A DNA stretch of 64,000 bases from Lacibacter sediminis. GTDB lineage: Bacteria > Bacteroidota > Bacteroidia > Chitinophagales > Chitinophagaceae. Location: the NCBI RefSeq assembly GCF_014168535.1, contig NZ_CP060007.1, forward strand, positions 2,046,001 to 2,110,000, given 5' to 3'. The translations under genes were made by a program, and so were the position numbers. The notes under the pieces are model-generated. The model did not search any database. It worked only from the letters and a program-made list of their open reading frames with translations, and was not told where the DNA came from. This document shows, piece by piece, positions 30,654 to 40,751 of the stretch. The stretch's first letter is position 1, and every line of letters begins with the position of its first letter.

Positions 30654-32000
30654 TTAATACTTTGGATTAACGCCGGTGTAATTGTAAGGCGTAATAGCAC
30701 TTAATTCTTTCTTCACCTCAGCACTCACTTTTAATCCTTTAATAAACGCCTGCATTGATTTTTGAGTAATAGTAGCATTTCCTCTTGTCAATTCTTTCAA
30801 TGCTTCGTATGGGTTTGGATAGTTTTCCCGACGAAGAATTGTTTGAATGGCTTCGGCAACTACTGCCCAGTTATTTTCTAGATCCTGTTTGATCTTGTCT
30901 TCATTCAACAGCAGTTTATTCAACCCTTTGTCAATTGATTTTAAGGAAAGGATGGAATGTGCAAACGGAACACCGAGGTTGCGTAATACAGTTGAATCGG
31001 TGAGATCACGCTGTAATCTTGAAACGGGAAGTTTAGCTGATAAATGCTCGAACAAGGCATTGGCGATACCAAGATTACCTTCTGCATTTTCGAAATCGAT
31101 CGGGTTTACTTTATGCGGCATGGCGCTGCTGCCAACTTCACCTTTTTTGATCTTTTGTTTGAAGTAATCCATTGACACGTATGTCCAGATATCACGACAG
31201 AGATCAATAAGAATGGTGTTGATGCGTTTAATGCTGTCCATTTGTGCAGCAAGATTATCGTAATGCTCAATCTGCGTCGTGTATTGCTGGCGTTGCAGGC
31301 CAAGTTTTGTTTCAACAAACTCATTACCGAATTTCACCCAATCTTTCTTCGGAAAAGCAACAAAATGCGCATTGAAGTTTCCGGTTGCACCGCCAAACTT
31401 TGCCGATGTTGGTAATGCAGATAATTGCTGCAATTGATTTTCGAGCCGCTCAACAAACACCATGATCTCTTTACCAAGTTTGGTAGGCGATGCAGCCTGT
31501 CCATGCGTGCGTGCAAGCAACGGAATATTTTTCCAGTCTTTTGCGAAACCTTTCAGCTTTAGAATTAATGTTGAAATGGAGGGAAGTAATTCGTTTTCCA
31601 ATGCTTCTTTCCATGATAACGGAATCGAAGTATTGTTGATGTCCTGAGAAGTAAGGCCAAAATGGATCCACTCTTTCAAATCGTTTAAGTTGAGTGCTTC
31701 CAGTTCACGCTTCAGAAAATATTCAACAGCCTTTACATCGTGATTGGTAATGCTTTCAAGATTTTTGATCTCCTGCGCCTGTGCCACGGTGAAATTCGTC
31801 ACCACATCTTTTAAAGCCTGTTTCTGTTTTGGCGTGAGTTTAAAGAATTTCTTTTCAGAGAGAAACAGGAAGTATTCAATTTCCACCAGCACACGGTAAC
31901 GGATAAGTGCAAATTCGGAGAAATAAGCATCGAGTTGCTGCAATTGATTACGATAACGTCCGTCGACCGGGGAAATGGCTGTGAGATTTTGAAGTTCCAT
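30654..32000 (-). CDS. purB: Adenylosuccinate lyase
   Basis: This 448-residue cytoplasmic enzyme makes AICAR and AMP by removing fumarate from SAICAR and adenylosuccinate in purine synthesis. The start ELQNLTAISPVDGRYR is typical of PurB. The superfamily signature GSSAMPHKVNPIDFENAEG, which holds the mobile catalytic-serine loop, is intact. THGQAASPTKLGKEI and HFGLTSQDINNT carry the conserved catalytic histidine regions. Length matches the E. coli type (about 450). It is transcribed alone, with a strong hairpin after it and a short divergent region before mqnA. Confidence 0.96.
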   Translation of the reverse strand: MELQNLTAISPVDGRYRNQLQQLDAYFSEFALIRYRVLVEIEYFLFLSEKKFFKLTPKQKQALKDVVTNFTVAQAQEIKNLESITNHDVKAVEYFLKRELEALNLNDLKEWIHFGLTSQDINNTSIPLSWKEALENELLPSISTLILKLKGFAKDWKNIPLLARTHGQAASPTKLGKEIMVFVERLENQLQQLSALPTSAKFGGATGNFNAHFVAFPKKDWVKFGNEFVETKLGLQRQQYTTQIEHYDNLAAQMDSIKRINTILIDLCRDIWTYVSMDYFKQKIKKGEVGSSAMPHKVNPIDFENAEGNLGIANALFEHLSAKLPVSRLQRDLTDSTVLRNLGVPFAHSILSLKSIDKGLNKLLLNEDKIKQDLENNWAVVAEAIQTILRRENYPNPYEALKELTRGNATITQKSMQAFIKGLKVSAEVKKELSAITPYNYTGVNPKY

Positions 32001-32074
32001 GAAATTGTTTACAGTTTGTAGTTAATTAGTTGGCTGAAGTATTGCTGCGTATGGCTGTTGCAGTACAAGATTGT

Positions 32075-32091
32075 CCTTCGACAAGCTCAGG
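32075..32091. repeat. REP-like palindromic element
   Basis: The 17-base sequence CCTTCGACAAGCTCAGG is an imperfect palindrome that I recognise as a motif scattered in intergenic DNA of many bacteria. It sits between the divergent purB and mqnA genes. Only one copy was noticed in this window. Confidence 0.45.
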
Positions 32092-32173
32092 ATAAACTGC
32101 GACCAGAGTTCAATAGCAGCAAACAGCCTGCCCACCAAAAAATCCTTTTCTTTGCAGCGCAAAAGTAAATGAA

Positions 32174-32914
32174 TTGAAGAAGATAAAAGTTGGAGCAGTC
32201 AGTTATTTAAACACAAAACCCATGATGTATGGTATGCAGAACGATGCGTTTCTGCAGGACCATGAGCTGGTGCCCGATTATCCGTCGAAAGTGGCCGCTA
32301 TGCTGAAATCAGGTGAGGTGGATGTGGCGCTGGTGCCGGTGGCCTTGCTGCACGAATTGCCCGAATATCATATTGTAAGTGATTACTGTATAGCCTCTGA
32401 CTTTGAAGTGGCTTCCGTTTGTTTGTTCAGCGAAGTGCCGGTGCATGAGCTAACTACTGTTTATCTCGATTACCAAAGTCGTACTTCAGTTGCATTGGCA
32501 AAATTACTGATGAAAGAGTTTTGGGGTATTTCGCCACAATTGATCGATGCAAAGGATGAAAGTTATCGTACAAAAATTGAAGGCACAACAGGTGCTGTTG
32601 TAATTGGCGACAGGGCCTTGGAGCAACGGCGCCTTTCTACCTATATCTACGATCTTGCTGCTGAATGGCAGGCCATGACACATTTGCCGTTTGTGTTTGC
32701 GGTGTGGGTGAGTTTAAAACCAATGAGTAAAGAATGGATGGATCGTTTTAATGAAGCCAATGCAGTTGGTTTCACAATCATCGATGAAATTGCGGAGCAA
32801 CAGAAATACCCCGTGTACGATCTGCGTAAATATTACACACATAATATCAGCTATTTACTGGATGATGAAAAACGGAAGGGGATGAAAAAATTCCTCGAAT
32901 TTTTAAATGCGTAA
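32174..32914 (+). CDS. mqnA: Chorismate dehydratase MqnA (futalosine pathway of menaquinone synthesis)
   Basis: The 246-residue protein matches MqnA, which converts chorismate to 3-enolpyruvylbenzoate, the first step of the futalosine route to menaquinone. Signatures include VGAVSYLNTKPM at the start, SGEVDVALVPVALL, DYQSRTSVALAKLLM, VVIGDRAL and LPFVFAVWVS, all in the periplasmic-binding-protein-like fold. The start is TTG at 32174; the nearby ATG at 32169 is in another frame and stops at once. The sensor kinase gene begins around its stop codon, so the two may share a transcript. Confidence 0.93.
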   Translation: MKKIKVGAVSYLNTKPMMYGMQNDAFLQDHELVPDYPSKVAAMLKSGEVDVALVPVALLHELPEYHIVSDYCIASDFEVASVCLFSEVPVHELTTVYLDYQSRTSVALAKLLMKEFWGISPQLIDAKDESYRTKIEGTTGAVVIGDRALEQRRLSTYIYDLAAEWQAMTHLPFVFAVWVSLKPMSKEWMDRFNEANAVGFTIIDEIAEQQKYPVYDLRKYYTHNISYLLDDEKRKGMKKFLEFLNA

Positions 32915-32930
32915 AGTTTTATTTTTAACT

Positions 32931-35906
32931 ATGCCTGTTAACCGGATGCATTACATTCTCCGCTGTTGTTTCGTATTCCTGTTCATTTGCTTAACAGGGT
33001 TTCTTCATGCACAGGAGTTACGTTATCAGCTTAAAAATTACACACCATCAGACGGATTACCCAGCTCTGAAACTTACCAGGTGTTGCGTGATGCATCAAA
33101 TTATATGTGGTTTGCCACGGATCATGGGGTAACCAGGTATAATGGTTATGAATTTGAGACATTCAATCTGCCTGATAATTCGATCATGGGCTTGTATGAA
33201 GATTGGAAGAAAAGAGTATGGGTATTCACTTTCTCTGGACGACTATTTTATTATGAAAACGGGAAGTTTGAAAATTATAAGTGGAATGATAAATTAGTTA
33301 CTGCAATCAAACCTGGAGTGATACAGGCGATGTATGTAGATAGTAATGAAGTGGTGCATGTCTCTTCATCAGGGCCTTATTATGTTAAAATCAGAGAAAA
33401 TGGAACATTAAAAAGGGAGATCGAACTCAGCCCTGTAGCAAAATTCGAAGCGATTGAATCTCAGAATTCTGATTTTTTTGTAAGAGTGATTGCTTATCCC
33501 GAAAAACTTCAAAGTCTGGATTACATTAAAAGTGAAGCTAAAAGTGAGTTCAATATTACTTCAAAAGGGAGAAAAATAGTTCTTAAAATTCCTCGTCTAA
33601 TTCAGCATGAACGATGTCGTTTAAAACGTCTCTCTGATGGCCGGTTGATTTTATATACAAAGGATAGTTACACAATTATTAGATCTGCTAACGATTATGA
33701 TTATGTAAAAACTACATACACTGTTGATGATATCGAAGAAATTGATGGCAACATCTTTCAGGCAACTGAACACGGGTTATATATTATAAACAAGCAAGGC
33801 TTAGTGGCTGAGAAATATCTTGAAGGGATACATATTACTTCGATTGAACGGGATTATGAAGGAGGTGTTTGGGTTACTACACTAAGTAATGGAGTTTTTT
33901 ATCTTAACCATTTTCGTATAAGGCACCTTGCTTATGAAGGTGTTATTATAAATAAAAGAATCAATATATTATATCGATTAAGCGATGCGTCTATCCTTGC
34001 TGGAGTTCATGGGAATGAAGTGATAAGATTTAAGCCAAGTTCTTTTTTTAAAAGTACCAGGCTTGAATTAAAAGATGTTGTTGCTTTTCACGAAATGAGT
34101 TCCTCATTGGTATTAGTAGGAGGTCCGGTTGGCTGGTATAATTCAAAATTGTGGACGATAACCAAGCCAGATGCAAAAGACTCTGTTACTTATTTGCAAA
34201 TTCCCAATAACTCAAATTTTGCAATTAAAGATAGTGTTTTGTATAGCGGACTTGCAACATCTGTTTATGAGTATAAGATTGGAGATTTTAAAGAGCCTCT
34301 TAATTTTTACTCACTGAAAGAGGTATTCAGGGCTGCTAAAATTTTCTTAGAAAATGACGGCGGCGTACTTGTTGGCAATCAGTTTGGTCTTTGGCGTTAT
34401 CGGTCAGGATATGTCACAGCTTATGATTCAACAAAAAAAATCCTTAGTTCACGTATCACAGATATTGCATACTATCAAAACAAATTTCTATGCCTTTCAA
34501 CAAGAGGGAATGGCGTATTACTTAAGGTGAATGACAGTATTTACCAGGTAACGCATTCAGATGGGTTGGTAAGTGATAACATCCGGAAGATCTATGTTGA
34601 CCAAAATAATATTTGGCTGGCATCAAACAACGGCGTTTCTATTGTGACAATAAGTTCTTTACAACCGTTTCGCTATGCGGTTAGAAATATTACTGTACAA
34701 GATGGGCTTCTTTCAAATGAAATAAATTCTATAATTAAGGATGGTAAAAATGTAGTAATAGCATCCAATAATGGCATCTCATTTCTTAATCTGGGGGCTG
34801 TTATGTCAAAGGAAGTCTCCGGGCTACCGTTATACGTTAAAAGTGTTAAGGTGAATAATGCATTGGTAGCAGTTGGTGAATTAACAAAACTTGGTTATCG
34901 GAAGCGAAATCTTAACATTAGTTACGAAGCTTTGAACTATGGTGCAGCCGGTAAAAATAATTATCGTTACAGGCTATTAGGCTACGATACGAACTGGATC
35001 TATACAAATAACCGTGAGATACAATTCAATCCATTGCCTTACGGAAGCTATAAGTTAGAGATACAGGTAAAACGGGAGTATGATGGCTGGAACAGCTCAG
35101 TCAGTTTTATTCAACTATCGGTGCTGTGTAAGCCTCCGTTTTGGGCTACTACCTGGTTTTGGGTAGCTGCTTTTTCTTTATTGATGTTTCTTGTAATCCT
35201 TCTGTTCAGGAAAAGGATCAATGATATCCGGCTACGTCAAAAACAACAGGAAGATCTGAAACAAAAGATCAACGATACGGAGCAAATGGCGTTGAAAGCT
35301 CAAATGAATCCGCATTTTATTTTCAACAGTCTTAATTCAATTCAGCAGTATGTAATAGACAGTGATGTAAAAGGTGCTAATGAGTTTATATCTGGTTTTT
35401 CGAAATTAATTCGCCAAACGCTTGAATTTTCATCAAAAGAGATTATTACCCTTGAAGAGGAGATCAGTTATCTGTCCACTTATCTTGATCTAGAAAAAGC
35501 AAGAATGGAAAGCGGGTTTACTTATAACGTAAACGTACAAACGCAGCAGCCCGCATCTCAGCTTGAATTGCCACCTTTGCTGTTACAGCCATATGTGGAG
35601 AATGCTTTGAGGCATGGTGTTCGCTATCTGAAACATATTGATGGCGTAATTTCACTCACGTTTATCGAGTATCCGGGATTGCTTGAATGTATTATTGAAG
35701 ATAACGGTATTGGAAGGGAGAAGGCTATGGAGTTGAAGGCAGTAAACCCCATCGAATACCAGTCTCGTGGCATGTCGTTAACTGCTGAACGTATAGCACT
35801 CTTAAATGAGGGGCAGCAAAGGAAAATTGAAGTTGTAATTGAAGACCTGAAAGATCAGAAGGGGAATGCCTCGGGCACGAGGATAAGGGTGCTGTTTCCT
35901 GCTTAG
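32931..35906 (+). CDS. LytS-type sensor histidine kinase with periplasmic propeller
   Basis: From ATG 32931 the protein has 991 residues; an ATG at 32907 (overlapping mqnA by 8 bases) and one at 32946 are alternatives. A signal-like hydrophobic segment ends FLHAQ. It is followed by a propeller of Reg_prop-like blades (YMWFATDHGVTRYNG, GVWVTTLSNGVFYL, NIWLASNNGVSI), a Y_Y_Y domain (about 660-745) and one membrane helix (FWVAAFSLLMFLVILLF). The kinase core is LytS type, with the acceptor histidine H795 in QMNPHFIFNSLNSIQ and an ATPase box PYVENALRHGV. Unlike the regulator at the start of the window it has no receiver or DNA-binding part. It is expected to phosphorylate the LytTR protein encoded 130 bases downstream. 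Confidence 0.92.
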   Translation: MPVNRMHYILRCCFVFLFICLTGFLHAQELRYQLKNYTPSDGLPSSETYQVLRDASNYMWFATDHGVTRYNGYEFETFNLPDNSIMGLYEDWKKRVWVFTFSGRLFYYENGKFENYKWNDKLVTAIKPGVIQAMYVDSNEVVHVSSSGPYYVKIRENGTLKREIELSPVAKFEAIESQNSDFFVRVIAYPEKLQSLDYIKSEAKSEFNITSKGRKIVLKIPRLIQHERCRLKRLSDGRLILYTKDSYTIIRSANDYDYVKTTYTVDDIEEIDGNIFQATEHGLYIINKQGLVAEKYLEGIHITSIERDYEGGVWVTTLSNGVFYLNHFRIRHLAYEGVIINKRINILYRLSDASILAGVHGNEVIRFKPSSFFKSTRLELKDVVAFHEMSSSLVLVGGPVGWYNSKLWTITKPDAKDSVTYLQIPNNSNFAIKDSVLYSGLATSVYEYKIGDFKEPLNFYSLKEVFRAAKIFLENDGGVLVGNQFGLWRYRSGYVTAYDSTKKILSSRITDIAYYQNKFLCLSTRGNGVLLKVNDSIYQVTHSDGLVSDNIRKIYVDQNNIWLASNNGVSIVTISSLQPFRYAVRNITVQDGLLSNEINSIIKDGKNVVIASNNGISFLNLGAVMSKEVSGLPLYVKSVKVNNALVAVGELTKLGYRKRNLNISYEALNYGAAGKNNYRYRLLGYDTNWIYTNNREIQFNPLPYGSYKLEIQVKREYDGWNSSVSFIQLSVLCKPPFWATTWFWVAAFSLLMFLVILLFRKRINDIRLRQKQQEDLKQKINDTEQMALKAQMNPHFIFNSLNSIQQYVIDSDVKGANEFISGFSKLIRQTLEFSSKEIITLEEEISYLSTYLDLEKARMESGFTYNVNVQTQQPASQLELPPLLLQPYVENALRHGVRYLKHIDGVISLTFIEYPGLLECIIEDNGIGREKAMELKAVNPIEYQSRGMSLTAERIALLNEGQQRKIEVVIEDLKDQKGNASGTRIRVLFPA

Positions 35907-35962
35907 TAAAGTTTAAGAGATATTTATACAGAGCTGTGACATTTAAGGGCGGGATAATTAAC

Positions 35963-35970
35963 TAGATTTG
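35963..35970 (+). promoter_or_regulatory. Candidate -7 box before the LytTR gene
   Basis: TAGATTTG matches TAnnTTTG exactly and lies 66 bases before the LytTR start, in the only sizeable gap between kinase and regulator. No convincing -33 box was found, so it may be a chance match. Confidence 0.3.
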
Positions 35971-36036
35971 CGGTTGGCATTTGTTTTGCCTGTGGAATCT
36001 ATGGCTTTCCTGCATCAAACAAATAATTAATTTCTT

Positions 36037-36786
36037 ATGGTGAAAGTATTAACGGTTGATGATGAGCCAAAAAATTTGCGGATCATTAAAGAGTTACTGA
36101 GATTGTATTGCCCAAATGCTGCTCATATTGGCGAAGCAAATAATATTGAAACGGCCAGTCAACTGATCAACGAATTGCAACCCGATCTTGTTTTGCTTGA
36201 TATTGAAATGCCTCATGGAAATGCATTCGATCTGCTTGATAAGATAATGCCTGTAAGTTTTGAAATTGTATTTGTTACTGCATTTGATTCGTATACACTG
36301 AAAGCATTCAAATATTCTGCACTCGATTATATTCTCAAACCTGTGAATATTGATGAACTGAAAGCTGTTATTACGAAAGCTGAACAAAGGGTTCATCAAA
36401 AAAATATTAATCAGCAGTTGAGCTATTTGCTGCAGAATATGAAACAACCATCGGCTGCTTTACAGAAAATTGCGGTTCCGACATTTAAAGATCAATTGGA
36501 ATTTATTGAAACCGATTCTATTCTCTACTGTGAAGCGAGTGGCGCTTATACCTTCATTTTTACAGAAGGGGGACAAAAGCTGGTATCGGCTAAAAGCCTG
36601 AAAGAATATGAAGAAATGCTGCCGGAAAGTGTTTTCTTCCGATTGCATCATTCGCATCTTATTAATCTAAATAAAGTAAAGAAATACCACAAAGGAAGAG
36701 GTGGGGAAGTGGAAATGGATAATGGCGTTTTCCTGGAAGTGGCAACCCGCCGAAAAGACGAATTCCTGAAGCGGATCGGCTTCTAA
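36037..36786 (+). CDS. LytTR-family response regulator
   Basis: The 249-residue protein has a receiver domain (1-120) with acidic pocket D8/D9, acceptor D55 in VLLDIEMPHG, and the KP motif (YILKPVNIDE). A LytTR DNA-binding domain follows (about 145-248; FIETDSILYCEASGAYTFI and FFRLHHSHLINLNKVKKY). LytTR proteins bind direct repeats and act as activators. Its gene lies downstream of a LytS-type kinase on the same strand, so the two form a pair. Targets are not visible, but the large surface-protein gene next door is a candidate. Confidence 0.95.
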   Translation: MVKVLTVDDEPKNLRIIKELLRLYCPNAAHIGEANNIETASQLINELQPDLVLLDIEMPHGNAFDLLDKIMPVSFEIVFVTAFDSYTLKAFKYSALDYILKPVNIDELKAVITKAEQRVHQKNINQQLSYLLQNMKQPSAALQKIAVPTFKDQLEFIETDSILYCEASGAYTFIFTEGGQKLVSAKSLKEYEEMLPESVFFRLHHSHLINLNKVKKYHKGRGGEVEMDNGVFLEVATRRKDEFLKRIGF

Positions 36787-36934
36787 ACAGTCATATATGC
36801 ACAGTTATTTACCTATTTACACGAGTGTAAAGTAGCAGGCCTTTGTTTCAGGCAGTTCATGAAATTAGGCTTAGCTTCGCCTTACCTATCGTTTCAAGGC
36901 CGTTGTTTAACCTCCTGTGAAAAACTCCTATTTC

Positions 36935-39900
36935 TTATCTTATAAGTGTAACAATTCCGCTTTTCTTAATTACTCCGCATGCATTTTTTGCATTGATCAT
37001 ATACGAATAAACTCCCGTGATCTGTGCTGTTGCTTTATAGTTTCCATTCCAGCAATTGTCAGGGTCTTTTGTATAAAATACCCGTTCTCCCCACCTGTTA
37101 TAAATGCTGAATTCAAACTCAGTAACCGGCCCCCAGTTTTTAATGCCGAAGCAATCATTTATACCATCATTGTTTGGTGTAAAAGCATTTGGCATTAGAT
37201 AGTTGCCTGAATTATCAGCCGTTACTAAAACTGTGATGCTATCTGTATTGCTGCATCCATTTATATCTTTTCCCGTAACAATATATTGGGTTGTTGTTAA
37301 TGGTGATGCAATTGGATTCCGAATTAATGCATTGTTCAGCGTACCGGATGGCATCCATACATGTTGGTCAGCTCCCGTAACATTCAGTTGACTGCTTGCA
37401 TTACTGCAATCAACATCATTTGATTTTGATGTTGTGAGTACCGGTAATGGATTTACAACAACTGTTGAAGTTAATGTTTCAGAAATATTACAGAGTGTAT
37501 CTGAAATTGTAACATCATAGTCGGTTGTGTTCAAAGGATAAGCAAATGGGTTTGCAAGATTTGTATTAGAGAGAGAAGATGTTGGGCTCCAGTTATAAAT
37601 ATCTCCACCAGCGGCAACCAATTGTACACTATCGCCAATGCAAATTGATGTTGATGGGCTGATGCTGAAAGTATTTGGTTGCCTTACATCCACACGAACG
37701 GAATCTGTGCTGCTGCAATTATCGGCATTCGTTACAGTAACCTTATAAACTGTGTTGCTTGTTGCTGTTGCAAAAGGGTTCGCAATGGAAGGGTTACTTA
37801 ATGTATTTACAGGCGACCAACCGTAAGAAGTACCTCCGCCAGCGACCAATTGTATGTTACTACCGGCGCAGACCAATGTGTCATTGGAAAGAGTTATTGT
37901 TGGTTTTGGATTTACGGTAACAGTAATACTGTCTTTAGCTATGCAACCAAAGCTGTTTGTTCCTGTAACAATATACTTTGTGGTTGCAGAAGGAGAAGCA
38001 AGAGGATTTGAAATGGATGTGTTTGAAAGTCCGCTGATGGGTGTCCATTGGTAATTTAAAGCGCCGGATGTATTTATTTGGATGGATGATCCTGTGCAAA
38101 TAGCGGAATCGGAACTGGTGTTGATAACCGGAGTATCAACAGTGATCTTTACACTGTCTCTAGAAATGATGATAGGAGCGAAAGAAATGTCATCTAAAGC
38201 AAAATCGTTACCGGTGACCTGTGTATTCTTATTAATGATTGATATAGTCGCTGACGTGGCATTTCCGGAATTCCAGGTTGTATAAAATTGTGTCCAAGTA
38301 CAAGTAGGCAAACTTGCAGTAATAAGTGTTCCTATAGCATTGTTATTAATTGAAAATTGCAATTGTGCCGGGTTTGGAGGCCACAAAGCCTGAATCCACG
38401 TAGAAAAAGAGTAATTGGTATTTGGAAGAACAGTTACAGTCTGTGTCCATATCTTAATGTCAGGAGCAGGTGATCCGTTTACGAGCATCATATTGCCATT
38501 TCCAGTAGTATGGTCGCCACAGTTACTTAGAGAAGAATTCCATCCTTGTGGACTCGCACCTACAAAGTATTGTCCCTCAGTAATGTTTGCTGCAGCGTAA
38601 TTATATGCAGATGTGAAGCCGGTATTACCGTTGCTGAAATTGCCATTGACTATGAGATTATTGCCTTTCTTTTCAGAAGTCAGATAATAAGTAATGTTAA
38701 CGGGAGCTGAAGAAACAGGGTTTTGCACAGACGGATTATCAAGGTATGTCGAAGGAGACCAGCAATAAGTTAAGGCAGGAGCAGATCGTAATTGTTTTGT
38801 TGCACCAAAACATATTGTAGTATCAGCAGTTAGTATTGTCTGGGTGTCGTTTTGAATACTTATACTATATGTTTTGCGTACTGTGTCAATACAGCTTTGG
38901 TATTTCTGAATCATCAATACCTGGTAATTTCCGGGTGCAGTATAGGTGTGTGAAACAGTTGATGAACCTGAAACTGAATTGCCGTCGCCAAAATTCCACC
39001 AAATGCTATCGTAATTTGTAGATGTAGTAGCGAAGGTTAATTGATATGGGACACAGGAATTTTGTGTAAAAGAAAAGTCTTTCTTTTGTGCGCATGGAAG
39101 AACAGCACATGTATCGGCTGTAAAAGTGCAGGAAGGGTTTGTCGCATTTATTGACGCAGTACCACCTAAAGTGCCATTCCAACTAGTATTTCCTTGTTTA
39201 TTAAAGAGGTTGTCGAACGTGTAATATGCAAGTAAATTGGTTTGTGTTGAAGGGTTTGGCAAGGATGTATTCATAAAACTCTTGATTTGAACCTGTGTCC
39301 TTGCTACATTCCATATTCTTACTTCATTGATATATCCAATCAGGTTAGTGTTATGTATTAATGCGTCGTAAAGTCCTATTCTTGTTTGATGATTGTTTTG
39401 AAACATATTTCCAGTTGCAGCTACGCTGCTCATTAAATAACCATTCCGGTAAAATTTCAGTGAACTGCCATCATACACCATAGCAGCATGATACACTTTA
39501 TTTAATTCAATTTCACAAATTGGAGGTGTTGTAAAGTAGCCGTTAGTAGTTGTTATTTCTGCATTATTGGGTCGCAATAGATAATTAACGTCAACGGGAT
39601 CAACATGTTTGGAAACCAGATCGCCGGCCCAGTTATACCCGTTTGAATAAGGTGCTGTTCTGCTAAAAAGGGCTTCGACTGTTATCGTGTTTCCAGGCAC
39701 ATCAAGATCACCAACATTTACATAAGATTGATAAGAAGGAAGACTGAGCCAGTTGTTACATGGATATTGACAGGTGCCAGCAATTGCAGCAGCTTCAGCA
39801 TCGTTTAATACTCTGTTATAAATTCTAACATCATCCATTTTGCCTCTGTACCAATCGCCAAATGAGTCTCCTTTTTTCCCGAATGTAATTTTTGAACTTC

Positions 39901-40471
39901 CATCTTTTAGAATAAATTTTGTTTGAGACATGTCAGATGATTCGAGTTTGCCATTTATATATAATTTCCAAACTCCATTTTTATAGGTTGAAATAATGTT
40001 ATACCAACATGGATTGGGCGTGAGAATTGTACTGCTATTAAGAATGTGATTGTAAGCATAGCCACTCATGGCCTTATTGTTAAAGAGATAGACTCCGTAA
40101 TTCCATAACGACAATGTGAAATCTGGGTGTGCTGGTGCTTTTACCACCAATGCTTCGGCTGGCCAGGTATTTCCCTGTTCAGGTAGAACCCAAACAGAAA
40201 TCGAAAAAGAATCCTGAGCTGCAAAATTGTAAAGATTAGAGAATGGTAATTGAATGTAAGAGTTGATGCCATTGAAATAATAGGCGCTGTTTGCATTGCC
40301 ATTTCTATCAGTTGTAATTGTGGTATTATTTAATGTGCCATTTATATTGTTTCCGCTTACGTCGTTTGCGTTTCCTGAAAATGGATAATGAGCAATAAGG
40401 CCTTGTGTGAGATTTACCTGAGAGAAAACCGTATTTGAAAACAACAGAAAAATGATCAGGTACAGTTTCAT
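36935..40471 (-). CDS. Large secreted multidomain surface protein with LamG, PKD and CHU_C (type IX secretion) domains
   Basis: Starting at 40471 (MKLYLIIFLLFSNTVFSQ, a clean signal peptide) the product has 1178 residues. Two concanavalin-like LamG domains (about 25-215 and 235-430) are followed by a PKD domain (about 480-540; WWNFGDGNSVSGSSTVSHTY). Next come a jelly-roll segment (about 600-760; NLIVNGNFSNGNTGF) and four or five Ig-like repeats with the pattern GDxxxLxAxGGxxYxWSP. The end is a gliding-motility CHU_C domain (about 1085-1178; PNAFTPNNDGINDCF, YNRWGERVF), the type B signal for type IX secretion. It is probably an adhesin or glycan-binding surface protein; no catalytic motif was seen. 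Confidence 0.9.
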   Translation of the reverse strand: MKLYLIIFLLFSNTVFSQVNLTQGLIAHYPFSGNANDVSGNNINGTLNNTTITTDRNGNANSAYYFNGINSYIQLPFSNLYNFAAQDSFSISVWVLPEQGNTWPAEALVVKAPAHPDFTLSLWNYGVYLFNNKAMSGYAYNHILNSSTILTPNPCWYNIISTYKNGVWKLYINGKLESSDMSQTKFILKDGSSKITFGKKGDSFGDWYRGKMDDVRIYNRVLNDAEAAAIAGTCQYPCNNWLSLPSYQSYVNVGDLDVPGNTITVEALFSRTAPYSNGYNWAGDLVSKHVDPVDVNYLLRPNNAEITTTNGYFTTPPICEIELNKVYHAAMVYDGSSLKFYRNGYLMSSVAATGNMFQNNHQTRIGLYDALIHNTNLIGYINEVRIWNVARTQVQIKSFMNTSLPNPSTQTNLLAYYTFDNLFNKQGNTSWNGTLGGTASINATNPSCTFTADTCAVLPCAQKKDFSFTQNSCVPYQLTFATTSTNYDSIWWNFGDGNSVSGSSTVSHTYTAPGNYQVLMIQKYQSCIDTVRKTYSISIQNDTQTILTADTTICFGATKQLRSAPALTYCWSPSTYLDNPSVQNPVSSAPVNITYYLTSEKKGNNLIVNGNFSNGNTGFTSAYNYAAANITEGQYFVGASPQGWNSSLSNCGDHTTGNGNMMLVNGSPAPDIKIWTQTVTVLPNTNYSFSTWIQALWPPNPAQLQFSINNNAIGTLITASLPTCTWTQFYTTWNSGNATSATISIINKNTQVTGNDFALDDISFAPIIISRDSVKITVDTPVINTSSDSAICTGSSIQINTSGALNYQWTPISGLSNTSISNPLASPSATTKYIVTGTNSFGCIAKDSITVTVNPKPTITLSNDTLVCAGSNIQLVAGGGTSYGWSPVNTLSNPSIANPFATATSNTVYKVTVTNADNCSSTDSVRVDVRQPNTFSISPSTSICIGDSVQLVAAGGDIYNWSPTSSLSNTNLANPFAYPLNTTDYDVTISDTLCNISETLTSTVVVNPLPVLTTSKSNDVDCSNASSQLNVTGADQHVWMPSGTLNNALIRNPIASPLTTTQYIVTGKDINGCSNTDSITVLVTADNSGNYLMPNAFTPNNDGINDCFGIKNWGPVTEFEFSIYNRWGERVFYTKDPDNCWNGNYKATAQITGVYSYMINAKNACGVIKKSGIVTLIR

Positions 40472-40751
40472 TGTAAAATAAATTATGCACATTTATTGCA
40501 AGAGTGTACTTCTTACAAAAATGATTGAAAGTTCATTTTAGCACTCTAAAATAGTAATTAATTAACGTAAAAGCATTGCTGTTGACATAAGTTCTGGCTG
40601 CAACACAGTTATTGTATTTATTACACAGTTATTAATCCTTTAGTTGCGGAAGTGTTTTAATATTTATATTTAATGTGATCTTTAATGATGGTTTCTACAG
40701 ATCAATAAAATAAAATTGCTGCTACTTTAATCACATTTAAAACATTTATTT

